Shown here piece after piece: positions 46,346-55,527 of a DNA stretch of 64,000 nt. Below the pieces are notes generated by a model. It saw only the letters and a list, made by a program, of their open reading frames with translations, did not search any database and was not told the DNA's origin. The stretch comes from Caballeronia humi. GTDB taxonomy: Bacteria > Pseudomonadota > Gammaproteobacteria > Burkholderiales > Burkholderiaceae. Positions within the stretch are counted from its first letter, which is position 1; each line of letters begins with the position of its first letter. The position numbers and the translations under genes were made by a program. The stretch is taken from assembly GCF_001544475.1 (NCBI RefSeq), contig NZ_FCNW02000020.1, positions 38,314 through 102,313 of the forward strand. The letters are read 5' to 3'.

Positions 46346-47111
46346 TATCGACGCATTGAAGACCCGTCACGGCGAGCGCAAAACCGCGCTCGAACTAAAC
46401 GCGGTGAGCCGCGTGTTTTCCGGACGCGCCGTGCTCAAGGACGTTTCGCTCAGTGTGAAGCGCGGCCAGTTCGTCTCGATGCTCGGCGCGTCGGGAGCCG
46501 GCAAGACGACGCTCCTGCGCATCCTCGCTGGACTTGATCAAGCCGACAGCGGCCGCGTGCGCGTGGCTGGGGCGCGCTCGGTCGTGTTCCAGGAGCCGCG
46601 CCTCGTGCTCGCCAAGCGTGTGTGGGAAAACGTCGTGATTGGCCACGAGCGGCTGCGTGCGACGAAACCGTCGGCGCTCGCGGCGCTGGAGGAGGTTGGC
46701 CTCTCGCGTCAGGCGGACGGCTGGCCGAAGACGCTCTCGGGCGGCGAGGCGCAGCGTGTCGCACTGGCGCGCGCGCTCGTGCGCGAGCCGAAGCTGCTCC
46801 TGCTCGACGAACCGTTCGCCGCGCTCGACGCGCTCACGCGAATCCGCATGTACGAACTCGTGGCGCGGCTCTGGCGCGCGCACACGCCCGCTGTCGTGCT
46901 GGTCACGCACGACATCGACGAGGCGATTCTGCTTTCGGACCGCATCGTCGTGCTGTCGCAGGGCGAGATCAGCGCCGACATTGCCGTCGATCTGCCGCGG
47001 CCGCGCTCCCGCGGCGACGAAGCCGCCGTCGCGCTCAGAACGCGGCTGCTCGCCGCGCTCGGCGTGGGCCAGGCGGACGCTTTCCAGACTGCGTCGAGAG
47101 ACGCGGCATGA
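46332..47111 (+). CDS. Sulfonate-type ABC importer, ATP-binding protein (SsuB-like)
   Basis: A 259-residue ATPase with Walker A MLGASGAGKTTLLRILAGLD, signature LSGGEAQRVALARAL, Walker B KLLLLDEPFAALDALTR and the switch VLVTHDIDEAILLSDRI. Translation probably starts at TTG 46332, within the end of the permease gene. It energises the importer of permease 45437 and binding protein 47108. Confidence 0.9.
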   Translation: MNSPDIDALKTRHGERKTALELNAVSRVFSGRAVLKDVSLSVKRGQFVSMLGASGAGKTTLLRILAGLDQADSGRVRVAGARSVVFQEPRLVLAKRVWENVVIGHERLRATKPSALAALEEVGLSRQADGWPKTLSGGEAQRVALARALVREPKLLLLDEPFAALDALTRIRMYELVARLWRAHTPAVVLVTHDIDEAILLSDRIVVLSQGEISADIAVDLPRPRSRGDEAAVALRTRLLAALGVGQADAFQTASRDAA

Positions 47112-48145
47112 CGATTTCCTTCACTCATCGAACACACATGCGCACCAGAAAACGCTTTACCGCTCTAATCGTGGCGAGCCTGTTCGTATCGGCGGGCTCG
47201 AGCGGCGCCTTCGCAGAAGAGGAGCCGCTTACCTTGCAGATCGGCACGCAGGACGCCGCGTGGCCGCTCATCGTCGAGGCGTCGCACGTGCTTGACGGCG
47301 CGCCTTATAAAGTCAAGTGGGCTGTGCTCACCGGCCCGGCGGCGCAACTGTCGGCGCTCTATTCGAAGGTGCTCGACGTGGGCCTGATGGGCGATACGTC
47401 GCTCATCATCGAGCAGGGCAACGCGCGCGTGCCGTGGACGCCCGAGACCGCGCCGCTGCAGATCATCGCGGGATGGCGCAATCCGGACAGCAGCTATCCG
47501 CCGATTGTCACCGTGGTGCGCAAGGAGGCCGAGGTGAAGAGCCTCACCGATCTGCGCGGCAAGACGTGGGGCTACAACTTCGGCGGCTTCAATTACTTGC
47601 AATACGTGCTGTCGTATAACAAGGCCGGGCTGAAGCCGAAGGACATCCAGAGCGTCAAGTTCGGCGACGGCAACGTGTCCGCCTCCGCGTTCAATGCGGG
47701 ACAGGTCGCGGTCTATTCAGGTGGATACGGCCCGGTGAAAGAGGCAGTCGACAAGGGCGATGCGCGTATCGTGATCAAGAGCGACGAACTGGATATTCCC
47801 GCGCTGTCGGTGTTCACCGCACGCACCGACGTCTTGCGCGATCCGGCGAAGAGCCGCGCGCTCGGTGACTTCCTCGGGCGTCTCAAGAACTCGTGGGCGT
47901 GGTGGGCGCAGAACGTGCCGGCCGTCGAGAAGATCTATCTGGAGAAAATGAAGCAGAGCCCCGCGCGCGCAAAGTTTTCGGCCGAGAACGGGCGCTCGGT
48001 GTTCTATCCGCTCGACAAGTCGCTCGTGGCGCGCGAGCAGCGCATCGCCGATACGCTTTATCGCTCGGGTGACATCAAGAATGAGATCAAGGTCGATCTG
48101 GAGTTCAATCCGGTCTACGACGGGCAGGCCGTAGCTGCGCGCTGA
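47108..48145 (+). CDS. Sulfonate-type ABC importer, substrate-binding protein (SsuA-like)
   Basis: A 345-residue secreted binding protein. ATG 47108 overlaps the ATPase stop (ATGA); an internal ATG at 47138 gives a more compact signal peptide (RFTALIVASLFVSAGSSGAF). Typical regions are LTLQIGTQDAAWPLIVEASH, VLDVGLMGDTSLIIEQ and LTDLRGKTWGYNFGG. It probably binds an alkane- or arylsulfonate or a similar anion. A strong terminator follows directly. Confidence 0.9.
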   Translation: MTISFTHRTHMRTRKRFTALIVASLFVSAGSSGAFAEEEPLTLQIGTQDAAWPLIVEASHVLDGAPYKVKWAVLTGPAAQLSALYSKVLDVGLMGDTSLIIEQGNARVPWTPETAPLQIIAGWRNPDSSYPPIVTVVRKEAEVKSLTDLRGKTWGYNFGGFNYLQYVLSYNKAGLKPKDIQSVKFGDGNVSASAFNAGQVAVYSGGYGPVKEAVDKGDARIVIKSDELDIPALSVFTARTDVLRDPAKSRALGDFLGRLKNSWAWWAQNVPAVEKIYLEKMKQSPARAKFSAENGRSVFYPLDKSLVAREQRIADTLYRSGDIKNEIKVDLEFNPVYDGQAVAAR

Positions 48146-48166
48146 CCGGCTTCAATGAAGTGGCGA

Positions 48167-48194
48167 GGGCGTGCGCGATGCACGCCCTTTGTGT
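48167..48194 (+). terminator. Rho-independent terminator of the SsuCBA-type operon
   Basis: GGGCGTGC (48167-48174), loop GCGAT, GCACGCCC (48180-48187), then TTTGTGT. The stem is a perfect eight pairs, GC-rich, and followed by a T-rich tail on the plus strand only, so it ends the plus-strand transcript before the convergent SfnB-like gene. Confidence 0.8.
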
Positions 48195-48195
48195 C

Positions 48196-49428
48196 TCAAC
48201 CGGCGACCGGCGAATAGGGATGCGCGTAGGTGAAAGGATCGCAGAGCAAGTCATTCAACGCGTATTGCCCCACCGCGTGATACTTCCAGCGGACGCTGTC
48301 GTGCAGCGTGTGAGTGCGCGCGTTGCGCCAGTGGCGGTCGAGGTTGTGTGCTTCGAGCGTCGATTGCGTGCCCGCGAGCTCGAAGAGCTTGTTCGCGGCG
48401 GTCAGGGCGAAATTGGTCGTGAGGACCTTGGCTTCCGCCGTCGCGACGATGGCGGCGGCCACGGCCTCGCGTGAAGCATCGCCGCGCGCTGAATCGATGA
48501 GCGTCGCGGCACGCGCGGTCAAAGCTTGCGCGGCGTGATGATCGATCGTCAACGCGCCGATGTCGCGCAGCGTAAAAGGATCGTCGGTGGCATGCGTTGC
48601 GGCACTACCGCGCGCGGGATGCGACAGCTCGCGTAGAAAGCGCTTCGTATCGTCGAGCGCAGCCCGGCCGATGCCCAGATCGATCGCGGCGTGCGCGAGT
48701 TGCGACACGGCATTGGCGGTATCGATCCTTGCATGCCACCCGCGCGGCACGATCTGCAGCGCGTCGAGTTCGACACCGGTCAGCCGCACCTGTCCGCTTG
48801 CCGTCGTACGCTGGCCGAAGCCCGACCAGTCGTCGATGACTTCGACCCCGCGCGCATGACGCGGGACGAACGCGGTCACGGGCAAGCCCTCGTCGTCGCG
48901 TGCGGCCACCGGTATCCAGTGCGCAAAGAGCGCGCCGGTCGAGTAGACCTTGTGACCCGACAGCACGAAGCCGCGGTCCTTGCGCCGTATGCGTGTCTCG
49001 TGCCCGGACGGCAGACGGTCGCCCGGCTCGGCGGTGGCGTTGCCGAAACGTTCACCGGCGAGCGCGCGCGAAAAGAAGAATTCCTGCTGTGCCGGCGTAC
49101 CGTCGTAGCGCAATCGTTCAAGCGTGGCGAAATGATTCTGCGGAATCTGCCCAAGCGACGGGTCCGCCGCCGAGATCGATTCGAAGACGTCCGCAATGGT
49201 GCGCACCGAGACATCAGCGCCGCCGAACTCGCGCGGCACGCTGATGCCCCACAGCCCCGACTGGCTGAACACCTCCACTTCGGCGCGCGGCAGGCGACGC
49301 TCGCGATCCCGGTTCGGTGCGTCCGCTTCGAACTCGCGTGCGAGGCGGCGTGCAACATCGAGCGCTTCTTCGTCCGAGGGAATGATGGCGGTTTGCATGG
49401 CGCCCGGGCGCTCCAGAATGATGGTCAT
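48196..49428 (-). CDS. SfnB/DszC-like flavin-dependent monooxygenase (acyl-CoA dehydrogenase fold)
   Basis: A 410-residue SfnB-like protein with EFGGADVSVRTIADVFESIS, DRGFVLSGHKVYSTGALFAH-type core and the C-terminal NLDRHWRNARTHTLHDSVRW. It is the third member of this family in the window and the last gene of the eight-gene minus-strand operon. Its start lies 26 bases after the stop of an LLM gene. An oxygenation of a sulfone, thiophene-like or related substrate is plausible. Confidence 0.87.
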   Translation of the reverse strand: MTIILERPGAMQTAIIPSDEEALDVARRLAREFEADAPNRDRERRLPRAEVEVFSQSGLWGISVPREFGGADVSVRTIADVFESISAADPSLGQIPQNHFATLERLRYDGTPAQQEFFFSRALAGERFGNATAEPGDRLPSGHETRIRRKDRGFVLSGHKVYSTGALFAHWIPVAARDDEGLPVTAFVPRHARGVEVIDDWSGFGQRTTASGQVRLTGVELDALQIVPRGWHARIDTANAVSQLAHAAIDLGIGRAALDDTKRFLRELSHPARGSAATHATDDPFTLRDIGALTIDHHAAQALTARAATLIDSARGDASREAVAAAIVATAEAKVLTTNFALTAANKLFELAGTQSTLEAHNLDRHWRNARTHTLHDSVRWKYHAVGQYALNDLLCDPFTYAHPYSPVAG

Positions 49429-49454
49429 GGTCCTCCCGTGTTGATTGAATCGCC

Positions 49455-50786
49455 TTACGCGGCCTGATGCGCGCGGACGTATTGACTCTCGGGGCGCGGC
49501 AGGCCAAGGTGCTCGCGCAGTGTCGAGCCCTCATACTCACGCCTGAAAATGCCCTTACGCTGCAAGAGCGGAACGACGTGATCGACAAAAGCGGCGAGCC
49601 CCGAAGGAAAGACATCGGCGTTCAGGTTGAAGCCGTCTGCGCCGCGTTCGTCGAACCAACGCGCGATGTCGTCCGCAATCTGTTCCGGCGTGCCGACGAT
49701 GATCCGGTGCGCACCCGGATTGCGATCGAGCAGATCGCGCACGGTGAGGTTTTCGCTCTTCGCGAGCGCGACCGTCGAATCGACAAAACCGCGCGAAATG
49801 TCCGAACGCGCGACCTTCTCGATGCGCTCGTAAGGCAGCGGCGCATCGATGCGCAGATCGTCCGGCGCAAGCCCGAGCTGACCCGCGAGACGCGCGACCT
49901 CGCGGTCGGTGTCGAGCAGGGCGTCGAGTTCGGCCTTGCGCTCGCGCGCTTCACGCTCGGTGCCGCCGACAACCGGATACAGGCCCGGCAGCAGCAGAAA
50001 ATGATCGGGATTGCGTCCATACCGCCGCACGCGTTCCTTCATCTCAGCGTAGAAGCTCTGCGCGGTTGGCAACGTGGTTTGCGACGTAAAGACTGCATCG
50101 GCGAAACGGGCGGCGAGCGCGCGGCCGCCTTCCGACGACCCGGCCTGCACGAGCACGGGCCGCCCTTGCGGACTGCGCGGAACCGTCAGCGGTCCGCGCA
50201 CGGAGAAGTACGTCCCGCGATGCTCGATGGCATGCACGCGCGAGGGATCGGCGTAGCGCCCGGTCGCCTGGTCGGCGACGAAGGCGTCGTCCTCCCAGCT
50301 ATCCCAGAGCTTGGTCACGACTTCCACGAATTCCTGCGCACGCGCGTAGCGTTCCTCGGTCGAGAGCGGCACGTCGTGGCTGAAATTGGCGGCGGCGGAA
50401 CCGTCGTAGGTCGTCACGGCGTTGAACGCGACGCGCCCGCCGCTTATGTGATCGACGGACGCGAAGCGGCGCGCGAGATTGAACGGATCGTTGAACGTGG
50501 TCGAGGCCGTGCCGATCAGCCCGATGTGTTGCGTCGCGCCCGCGAGCGCGGTGAGCAGGACGGTCGGCTCCAGCGCCTGCGAAGGCGTTTCGGCGTGATT
50601 GCGCAGCGCGAGCAGATCGGAGAGGAAGACGGCGTCGAGTTTGCCGCGTTCGGCGATGGCCGCGATCTCCTTGAAGAAGTTCAGGTCGATGATCGCGCGC
50701 GGGTTGTCGAGCTTGCGCCAGCCGGCCGGATGGCGCCCGACGCCCGTAATGTTGGTGTTCAGATGCAACTGGCGTGGCTGGGTCAT
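49455..50786 (-). CDS. LLM-class FMN-dependent monooxygenase (NtaA/SnaA/DszA family)
   Basis: A 443-residue luciferase-like monooxygenase with HLNTNITGVGRHPAGWRKLD, VFLSDLLALRNHAE, RRFASVDHISGGRVAFNAVT and PVLVQAGSSEGGRALAARFA. ATG 50786 overlaps the stop of the upstream LLM gene by four bases. It needs FMNH2 from a separate reductase. Together with its neighbour it makes a pair of distinct LLM enzymes working on the cargo of the operon's importer. Confidence 0.92.
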   Translation of the reverse strand: MTQPRQLHLNTNITGVGRHPAGWRKLDNPRAIIDLNFFKEIAAIAERGKLDAVFLSDLLALRNHAETPSQALEPTVLLTALAGATQHIGLIGTASTTFNDPFNLARRFASVDHISGGRVAFNAVTTYDGSAAANFSHDVPLSTEERYARAQEFVEVVTKLWDSWEDDAFVADQATGRYADPSRVHAIEHRGTYFSVRGPLTVPRSPQGRPVLVQAGSSEGGRALAARFADAVFTSQTTLPTAQSFYAEMKERVRRYGRNPDHFLLLPGLYPVVGGTEREARERKAELDALLDTDREVARLAGQLGLAPDDLRIDAPLPYERIEKVARSDISRGFVDSTVALAKSENLTVRDLLDRNPGAHRIIVGTPEQIADDIARWFDERGADGFNLNADVFPSGLAAFVDHVVPLLQRKGIFRREYEGSTLREHLGLPRPESQYVRAHQAA

Positions 50787-51997
50787 GGCGTTGTCTGGAG
50801 AATCGGTTGATGTGTCGGTGCCGGTGCGGGATGCCGCAAGCCCGCTTCGACGAGCAGCGGCAGGACGGCTTCGCCGAAGTAGGCGAGATCGGGCTCGAAA
50901 TCGAAGAACGTGAGCTGCACGCCGTCGCATCCGGCGCGCTTCAACGCGAGCAACTGTTCGACGATCTGCTCGGGCGAGCCGATCAGATGCAGATTGCCGC
51001 CGAGAATGCGCTGCTCGCGCTTGTGCTTCGCCCACGCCTTTGCATCGCTACGCGCAGCCTGACCGACGAATCCGTCGAGCGCGCCCTCGTCGGCATGCGC
51101 GACGATCGCATCGTGGTAATCGCGCGCTTCGCGCTCGGTCGGCCGGCACACGATGGTCGGATTGATGAGCGTGCGCACGCGCCGACCAATGCGCTGCGCT
51201 GCTTCGCGAATCCTGGCCGTATGCGCGGGCAGCGCTTCGATGGCGTCGTCGAAATGCGCGCCCGCCGGACTCGTGATGAAGACGAGGTCGGAATGGCGCA
51301 CGGCATACTCGATGCCCGCAGCCGACCCCGTCGCGTTCACGAGCACCGGGCGGTGATAGCGTGGGCGCGGGCTCACGAACGCGTCGTGCAGATTCCAGTG
51401 CGGCGTCCGGATGTTCAGATTCGCGTTGCTGCGCCACAAGGTGTCGAGCACGCTGACGAACTCGGCGGCGCGCTCGTAGCGCTCGTCGTGCGCGATCATC
51501 GGCTGGCCGAACATCGCCCATTCGGTTTCGACGTGTCCCGTCACGAGGTTGAGGCCCCAACGGCCGTTGGAGATATGGTCGAGCGTTGCGCCGAACTTGG
51601 CGAGGTGCAGCGGGTGCCACGGTCCGTAGAGCACGTGCACGGTGGAGATCAGCAGGATGCGCTCGGTGATCGCGGCGAGTGCGCTCGTCGCGATGAACGC
51701 ATCGAGCGATTGCTCGCGATACTTGAGCGTGCCGCCATGCCCGTCCTTGCCGAGCCATTGCGCGAGGCCGAAGACGAGATCGAAGCCGAGCGCCTCCACC
51801 GTGCGCGTCAAACGTGCGTTGTAGTCGAAGCGCCAGTCGGTGGAACGCGGCAGCGTCGAGATGGACCAGCCGCCGTTTTGAATCGGCAGGAACAGCCCCA
51901 GCATCAGCGGCTGCGCGAACGCGGCGTGAAGCGGGCTGCCGGGGATGTCGGCGGGGCTCGACGCGCCGTCGAATGCGGGCAGGACGATCGAGTTCAT
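50783..51997 (-). CDS. LLM-class monooxygenase, SsuD/SfnG-like
   Basis: A 404-residue luciferase-fold protein with LMLGLFLPIQNGGWSISTLP, WRFDYNARLTRTVEALGFDL and VHVLYGPWHPLHLAKFGATL, features of the alkanesulfonate/dimethylsulfone monooxygenase branch rather than the DszA branch. The C-terminal LHLIGSPEQIVEQLLALKRA is also typical. ATG 51997 overlaps the rhodanese gene stop. The reaction would be FMNH2-dependent desulfonation or sulfone oxidation. Confidence 0.9.
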   Translation of the reverse strand: MNSIVLPAFDGASSPADIPGSPLHAAFAQPLMLGLFLPIQNGGWSISTLPRSTDWRFDYNARLTRTVEALGFDLVFGLAQWLGKDGHGGTLKYREQSLDAFIATSALAAITERILLISTVHVLYGPWHPLHLAKFGATLDHISNGRWGLNLVTGHVETEWAMFGQPMIAHDERYERAAEFVSVLDTLWRSNANLNIRTPHWNLHDAFVSPRPRYHRPVLVNATGSAAGIEYAVRHSDLVFITSPAGAHFDDAIEALPAHTARIREAAQRIGRRVRTLINPTIVCRPTEREARDYHDAIVAHADEGALDGFVGQAARSDAKAWAKHKREQRILGGNLHLIGSPEQIVEQLLALKRAGCDGVQLTFFDFEPDLAYFGEAVLPLLVEAGLRHPAPAPTHQPILQTTP

Positions 51998-53658
51998 GCG
52001 GCGGTACTGCTCGGTTCGCTCAAACGCTCGAGGCTGCGCTCCGCCGTCGCGGTTTCGAAGTCGAGCACATTGATCGACGCGATCGCATCGCGCTCCACTT
52101 GCTCGACGAGTTCGAGTTCCCACGTGAGATACGCGTTCATCTGCTCGGCAACGCGGCCGGGTTCGGCGTGGTACGGGCTGTACCAGGCATCGTCGTCGCC
52201 GGTGAGGTTGTTGGCATCGCCCGATTCCAGCGGCAGCCCGAGCGCGATCCAGCGGCGCGTGCCACCGATCAGCGCGGCGATATCCGGACGATGCGCCGCG
52301 AGTTCCGCCGCGACGAGTCCGGCGAGTACGCCGTCTTCGGAGGTCAGCACGATCTGTTGGTCGCGCGGAAAGCCGTTGAGACGCGCGCGCAGTTCGCTCG
52401 CGGCGATGAAGCGCGCGTCCGGTACATGATTGCGCCTGAAGGCGACGCTGCTGTCGATATCGATCGTTTGCGCTTTGCCTTCGCCGACCGCGCGCGACAG
52501 CGCATCCGGCTCGATCCAGTGCGTGCGCGCGCCGTGCGGACGGATGTTCAATGGCTCGGGTCCGGCTTCGTATGTATCGGCAGTAAGCGCGGCGCTTGCT
52601 GCGTCGTCGAGCACATGCACGTCGAGATAGCCCAGTTGCCTGAGCCACGATGCGGTCATGCGGGCGCGCACGCCGTCGTCATCGCGCAGGACCACGCGGG
52701 CGTGCAGCGCGCCCACGTATTCATCGGTCGCCTGCACGAGTTGCCCTCCCGGCGCCGAGCGCCAGCCCGCCGGATGGCCCGCTTCGTATTCGAGCGGATC
52801 ACGCACGTCGAAGCGATACAGCGTGCGCTCGCCACTCTCGCGTTCGAACAGGGCGAGCGTCGCGCCGTCGATCACCGGCACCTCGGCTTTGCGCGCGGCG
52901 GCGGCGGCGAGTTCGCGCGCCGTGGCAAGCGTCGCCGCATCCGGGCGCGGCGCGGTGCGAATCTCGCCATGCTCGAGTTCGAATCCCGCGAGCAGCCACG
53001 ACATCGAGCCGCCCGTCAGCGCCGCGACGGGATTCGGCACGCCCGCGTTGATGAGCGATTGCGCGCCGAGAATGCTGCGCGTGCGGCCCGCGCAATTGAC
53101 GACGATCAGCGTGTCCGGCGAGGGTGCCGCAGCGAGCGCCCGATAAACGAGTTCCGCGCCCGCGCAATCGACGCCGCCCGGAATGTTCATCGCGTTGAAT
53201 TCGCCGAACGGACGCGAATCGAGCACGACGAGATCGTCGCCCGCATCCTGGCGAGCCTTGAGCGTCACCGCGTCGACGTTGGGCGTATGGAGCCGGTGCT
53301 CGATCAATTCGCCGAACGCCTTGCCGGGCACATTGGTGCCGCTGAACACCTCGAAGCCGGCTCGTTCCCAGCCATCGACGCCGCCTTCGAGGATCGACAC
53401 GTCGGTGTATCCCCAGCGCCCGAGCAGCGCGGCGGCGCGCACCGTGTGCTCGCCCTGTGTGTCGACAAGCACGATGGGCGTGGTCCGTCGCGGCACAAGA
53501 CGCTCGATCACGAGACCCAGGCGGCCGACCGGCGCAATCGACGAGTAGAAGAGGCGCTTTCGCGCAGTGACGCCTTCCTCGCGGACGTCGAGCAGGGCGA
53601 GTTCCGTGCGTTGACCGATGAGCGTGCGCAATTGCGCCGGAGAGACGAGGCGGGACAT
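51994..53658 (-). CDS. Four-domain rhodanese-like sulfurtransferase
   Basis: A 554-residue protein made of four rhodanese repeats. Only the second has the loop cysteine (LIVVNCAGRTRSILGAQSLI); at the same place the others read IVLVDTQGEHTV, VVLRDDDGVRARM and IVLTSEDGVLAGL. One repeat is therefore catalytic and three are probably structural. It should move sulfane sulfur, or process sulfite or thiosulfate made by the oxygenases. It is coupled on both sides within the operon. ATG 53658 begins MSRLVSPAQLRTLIG and follows GGCGGGAC. Confidence 0.88.
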   Translation of the reverse strand: MSRLVSPAQLRTLIGQRTELALLDVREEGVTARKRLFYSSIAPVGRLGLVIERLVPRRTTPIVLVDTQGEHTVRAAALLGRWGYTDVSILEGGVDGWERAGFEVFSGTNVPGKAFGELIEHRLHTPNVDAVTLKARQDAGDDLVVLDSRPFGEFNAMNIPGGVDCAGAELVYRALAAAPSPDTLIVVNCAGRTRSILGAQSLINAGVPNPVAALTGGSMSWLLAGFELEHGEIRTAPRPDAATLATARELAAAAARKAEVPVIDGATLALFERESGERTLYRFDVRDPLEYEAGHPAGWRSAPGGQLVQATDEYVGALHARVVLRDDDGVRARMTASWLRQLGYLDVHVLDDAASAALTADTYEAGPEPLNIRPHGARTHWIEPDALSRAVGEGKAQTIDIDSSVAFRRNHVPDARFIAASELRARLNGFPRDQQIVLTSEDGVLAGLVAAELAAHRPDIAALIGGTRRWIALGLPLESGDANNLTGDDDAWYSPYHAEPGRVAEQMNAYLTWELELVEQVERDAIASINVLDFETATAERSLERLSEPSSTAA

Positions 53659-53708
53659 GAACGGTGAGTCCTTTGAGTTGAGTTTGGAAGACGAAGCGGG
53701 CGCGCGAA

Positions 53709-54446
53709 TCACGCGTAAGGGGGGCCGCCGCCGTCGACATAGAGCCGCGTGCCGGTCACGAAGCGCGCGTCGTCGGAGAGCAGATACGCGACCGCGGCCG
53801 CGACGTCTTCGGGCGTGCCGGGGCCGTCGAGCGCGGTGAGGCGCGTCGGCTCGGTCGCCGCCTGCGTGGTGGCCATCGAATCGAAACGCGGCGAGCGGAT
53901 CGGGCCCGGCGCGACCGCGTTCACCCGTACGCCGAGCGGACCGTACCTGCGCCCGAGGCCCTGAACCAGCAGGTCGAGCGCTGCATTGACGCTCGAGCCG
54001 GGAAAGTGATTGGGCGGCGGCGCGATACCGCCGCGTCCGGAGATCGCGACGATCGCGCCGTGCCCCTGAGCGATGAAGCGCGGCAACGCGGCGCGTATCG
54101 GACGCACCGAGCCGAGCAGCTTGGCGTCGATGACGCGCTGCCAGTCGTCGTCGGTGAGGTCGAGGAAGTCGCCGAATGCAGCGACGTTCGTGCTGGTCAC
54201 GAGGCCATCGAGACGGCCGAAGCGCTCTTCGATCTGCGCGAAGGCCGAGCGTACGCTGCGGTCATCGGCGACGTCGACCGACAGCGGCACGACGTGCGGC
54301 CAATCCGCAAAAAGCTGCGTATCGACGTTGCGCGAGGACGCGATCACGTTCGCTCCCGCGAGTGCGAGCCTTCTTGCGGTGGCCGCGCCCAGCGCGCCGA
54401 ATGCGCCAGTGATCCAGAAGACGCGGTCTTCAAACAGCTTGCTCAT
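53709..54446 (-). CDS. SDR-fold protein without the catalytic Tyr/Lys
   Basis: A 245-residue short-chain dehydrogenase/reductase. The nucleotide-binding end is normal (WITGAFGALGAATARRLALA) and the C terminus is typical (FVTGTRLYVDGGGPPYA). Where classical members have YxxxK after the catalytic Ser, this one reads HFPGSSVNAALDLL, leaving Gly and Asn at the Tyr and Lys positions by my alignment. It is either inactive as a dehydrogenase or has another role. It lies between the importer and rhodanese genes of the operon. Confidence 0.85.
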   Translation of the reverse strand: MSKLFEDRVFWITGAFGALGAATARRLALAGANVIASSRNVDTQLFADWPHVVPLSVDVADDRSVRSAFAQIEERFGRLDGLVTSTNVAAFGDFLDLTDDDWQRVIDAKLLGSVRPIRAALPRFIAQGHGAIVAISGRGGIAPPPNHFPGSSVNAALDLLVQGLGRRYGPLGVRVNAVAPGPIRSPRFDSMATTQAATEPTRLTALDGPGTPEDVAAAVAYLLSDDARFVTGTRLYVDGGGPPYA

Positions 54447-54474
54447 ACAGTGCTCCGATGAATGATGGATCAGG

Positions 54475-55527
54475 TCAGCGATTGCCCGCCTCGATCTGCG
54501 CGGTGTAGCGGTCGTCGACGACCGTCGAGAAATCGACCGGGCGCGGATAGAACCCGATCTCGCCGAGTTTTTTGGTCGCTTCGACTTCGGCCTTGAAGGG
54601 CGCGCCGTCGTGTTTCACCGGAACGAGACGATAGGCGCCGCTTTTTGCCGCGAATAGCGCCTGATCCGGCGTGAGCTGCTGGGCTTTGGCGTAGGCGGCG
54701 GCTGTTTCGGCGTCGTGCGTGGCTGCCCAGTTCAGGTAGCGCGCGAGGCGCGTCATGAAATCGCCGATCGCCTCGCTCAATTGCGGGTCTTTCAGCGCGC
54801 CCGTGCGCGCCGTGACGGACACGAAGCCCGGAAAGCCCACTTCGTTCTCGGTCGCGAGCTCGCGTACCGCGCCGCTCGCGAGCGCGTCCGCGACCCGGGA
54901 GCGGGTGGCCGGCGCCGCATCGACAGCGCCCGCGACAACGGCGGGCGCGGTGGCGTCGTACGTGAGCAGGCGCAGCTTCACGTCCTTCACGTTGAGGCCG
55001 GCCTTGTCGAGGGCGAGGAGGCCGACTGCGTTCGCGTTGCCGCCCTCGTTGAACGCATACGTCCTGCCGCGCAAGTCGCTGATCTTCGTGACGCCGGATG
55101 CCTTGCTCGCAATCACGAGCATCGGCGAGTAGCGCTTGCTGTCGACCGGGGCGAGCAGCCCGATGAGCTTGATCGGGGCGGTTTCAGCGGTCCAGTTGCG
55201 GCGATCCTCCGACGATGCCTTCGGCGCGGCCGTATCGCTCAGGCCCCAGCTGATGTCGATCGCGTTGCCGCCTAACGCCTGCACGGTCGGCCCCGCGCCG
55301 TTCAGACGCGCCCATTCGATGCGATACGGTGTGCCTTTCAGGAAATCGGTCGCCTCGATGGCTTCGCGCGTCACGTCCTGAAAGATGCCTACGCGCAGGA
55401 CGGGCTGCGCGGCGTAGGACGATGAAGCGACGCAAGCGGTGACGCCGATCAAAGCGAAGAGCGAATGAAGCAAAGGGCGGGCAATGGACATGAGGCGTCT
55501 TCGAGTTGAGATTGGTTGGAAGTTCAC
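54475..55527 (-). CDS. Sulfonate-type ABC importer, substrate-binding protein
   Basis: A 350-residue secreted binding protein with a leader (RPLLHSLFALIGVTACVASS). It reads VLRVGIFQDVTREAIEATDF, GNAIDISWGLSDTA and ISDLRGRTYAFNEGGNANAV, as in SsuA-type anion binders. The GTG start at 55527 overlaps the ATPase stop (GTGA), supporting coupling; ATG 55491 is the alternative. It belongs to the importer at the head of the eight-gene operon and is unlike the plus-strand homologue in sequence, so it probably binds another ligand. Confidence 0.88.
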   Translation of the reverse strand: MNFQPISTRRRLMSIARPLLHSLFALIGVTACVASSSYAAQPVLRVGIFQDVTREAIEATDFLKGTPYRIEWARLNGAGPTVQALGGNAIDISWGLSDTAAPKASSEDRRNWTAETAPIKLIGLLAPVDSKRYSPMLVIASKASGVTKISDLRGRTYAFNEGGNANAVGLLALDKAGLNVKDVKLRLLTYDATAPAVVAGAVDAAPATRSRVADALASGAVRELATENEVGFPGFVSVTARTGALKDPQLSEAIGDFMTRLARYLNWAATHDAETAAAYAKAQQLTPDQALFAAKSGAYRLVPVKHDGAPFKAEVEATKKLGEIGFYPRPVDFSTVVDDRYTAQIEAGNR

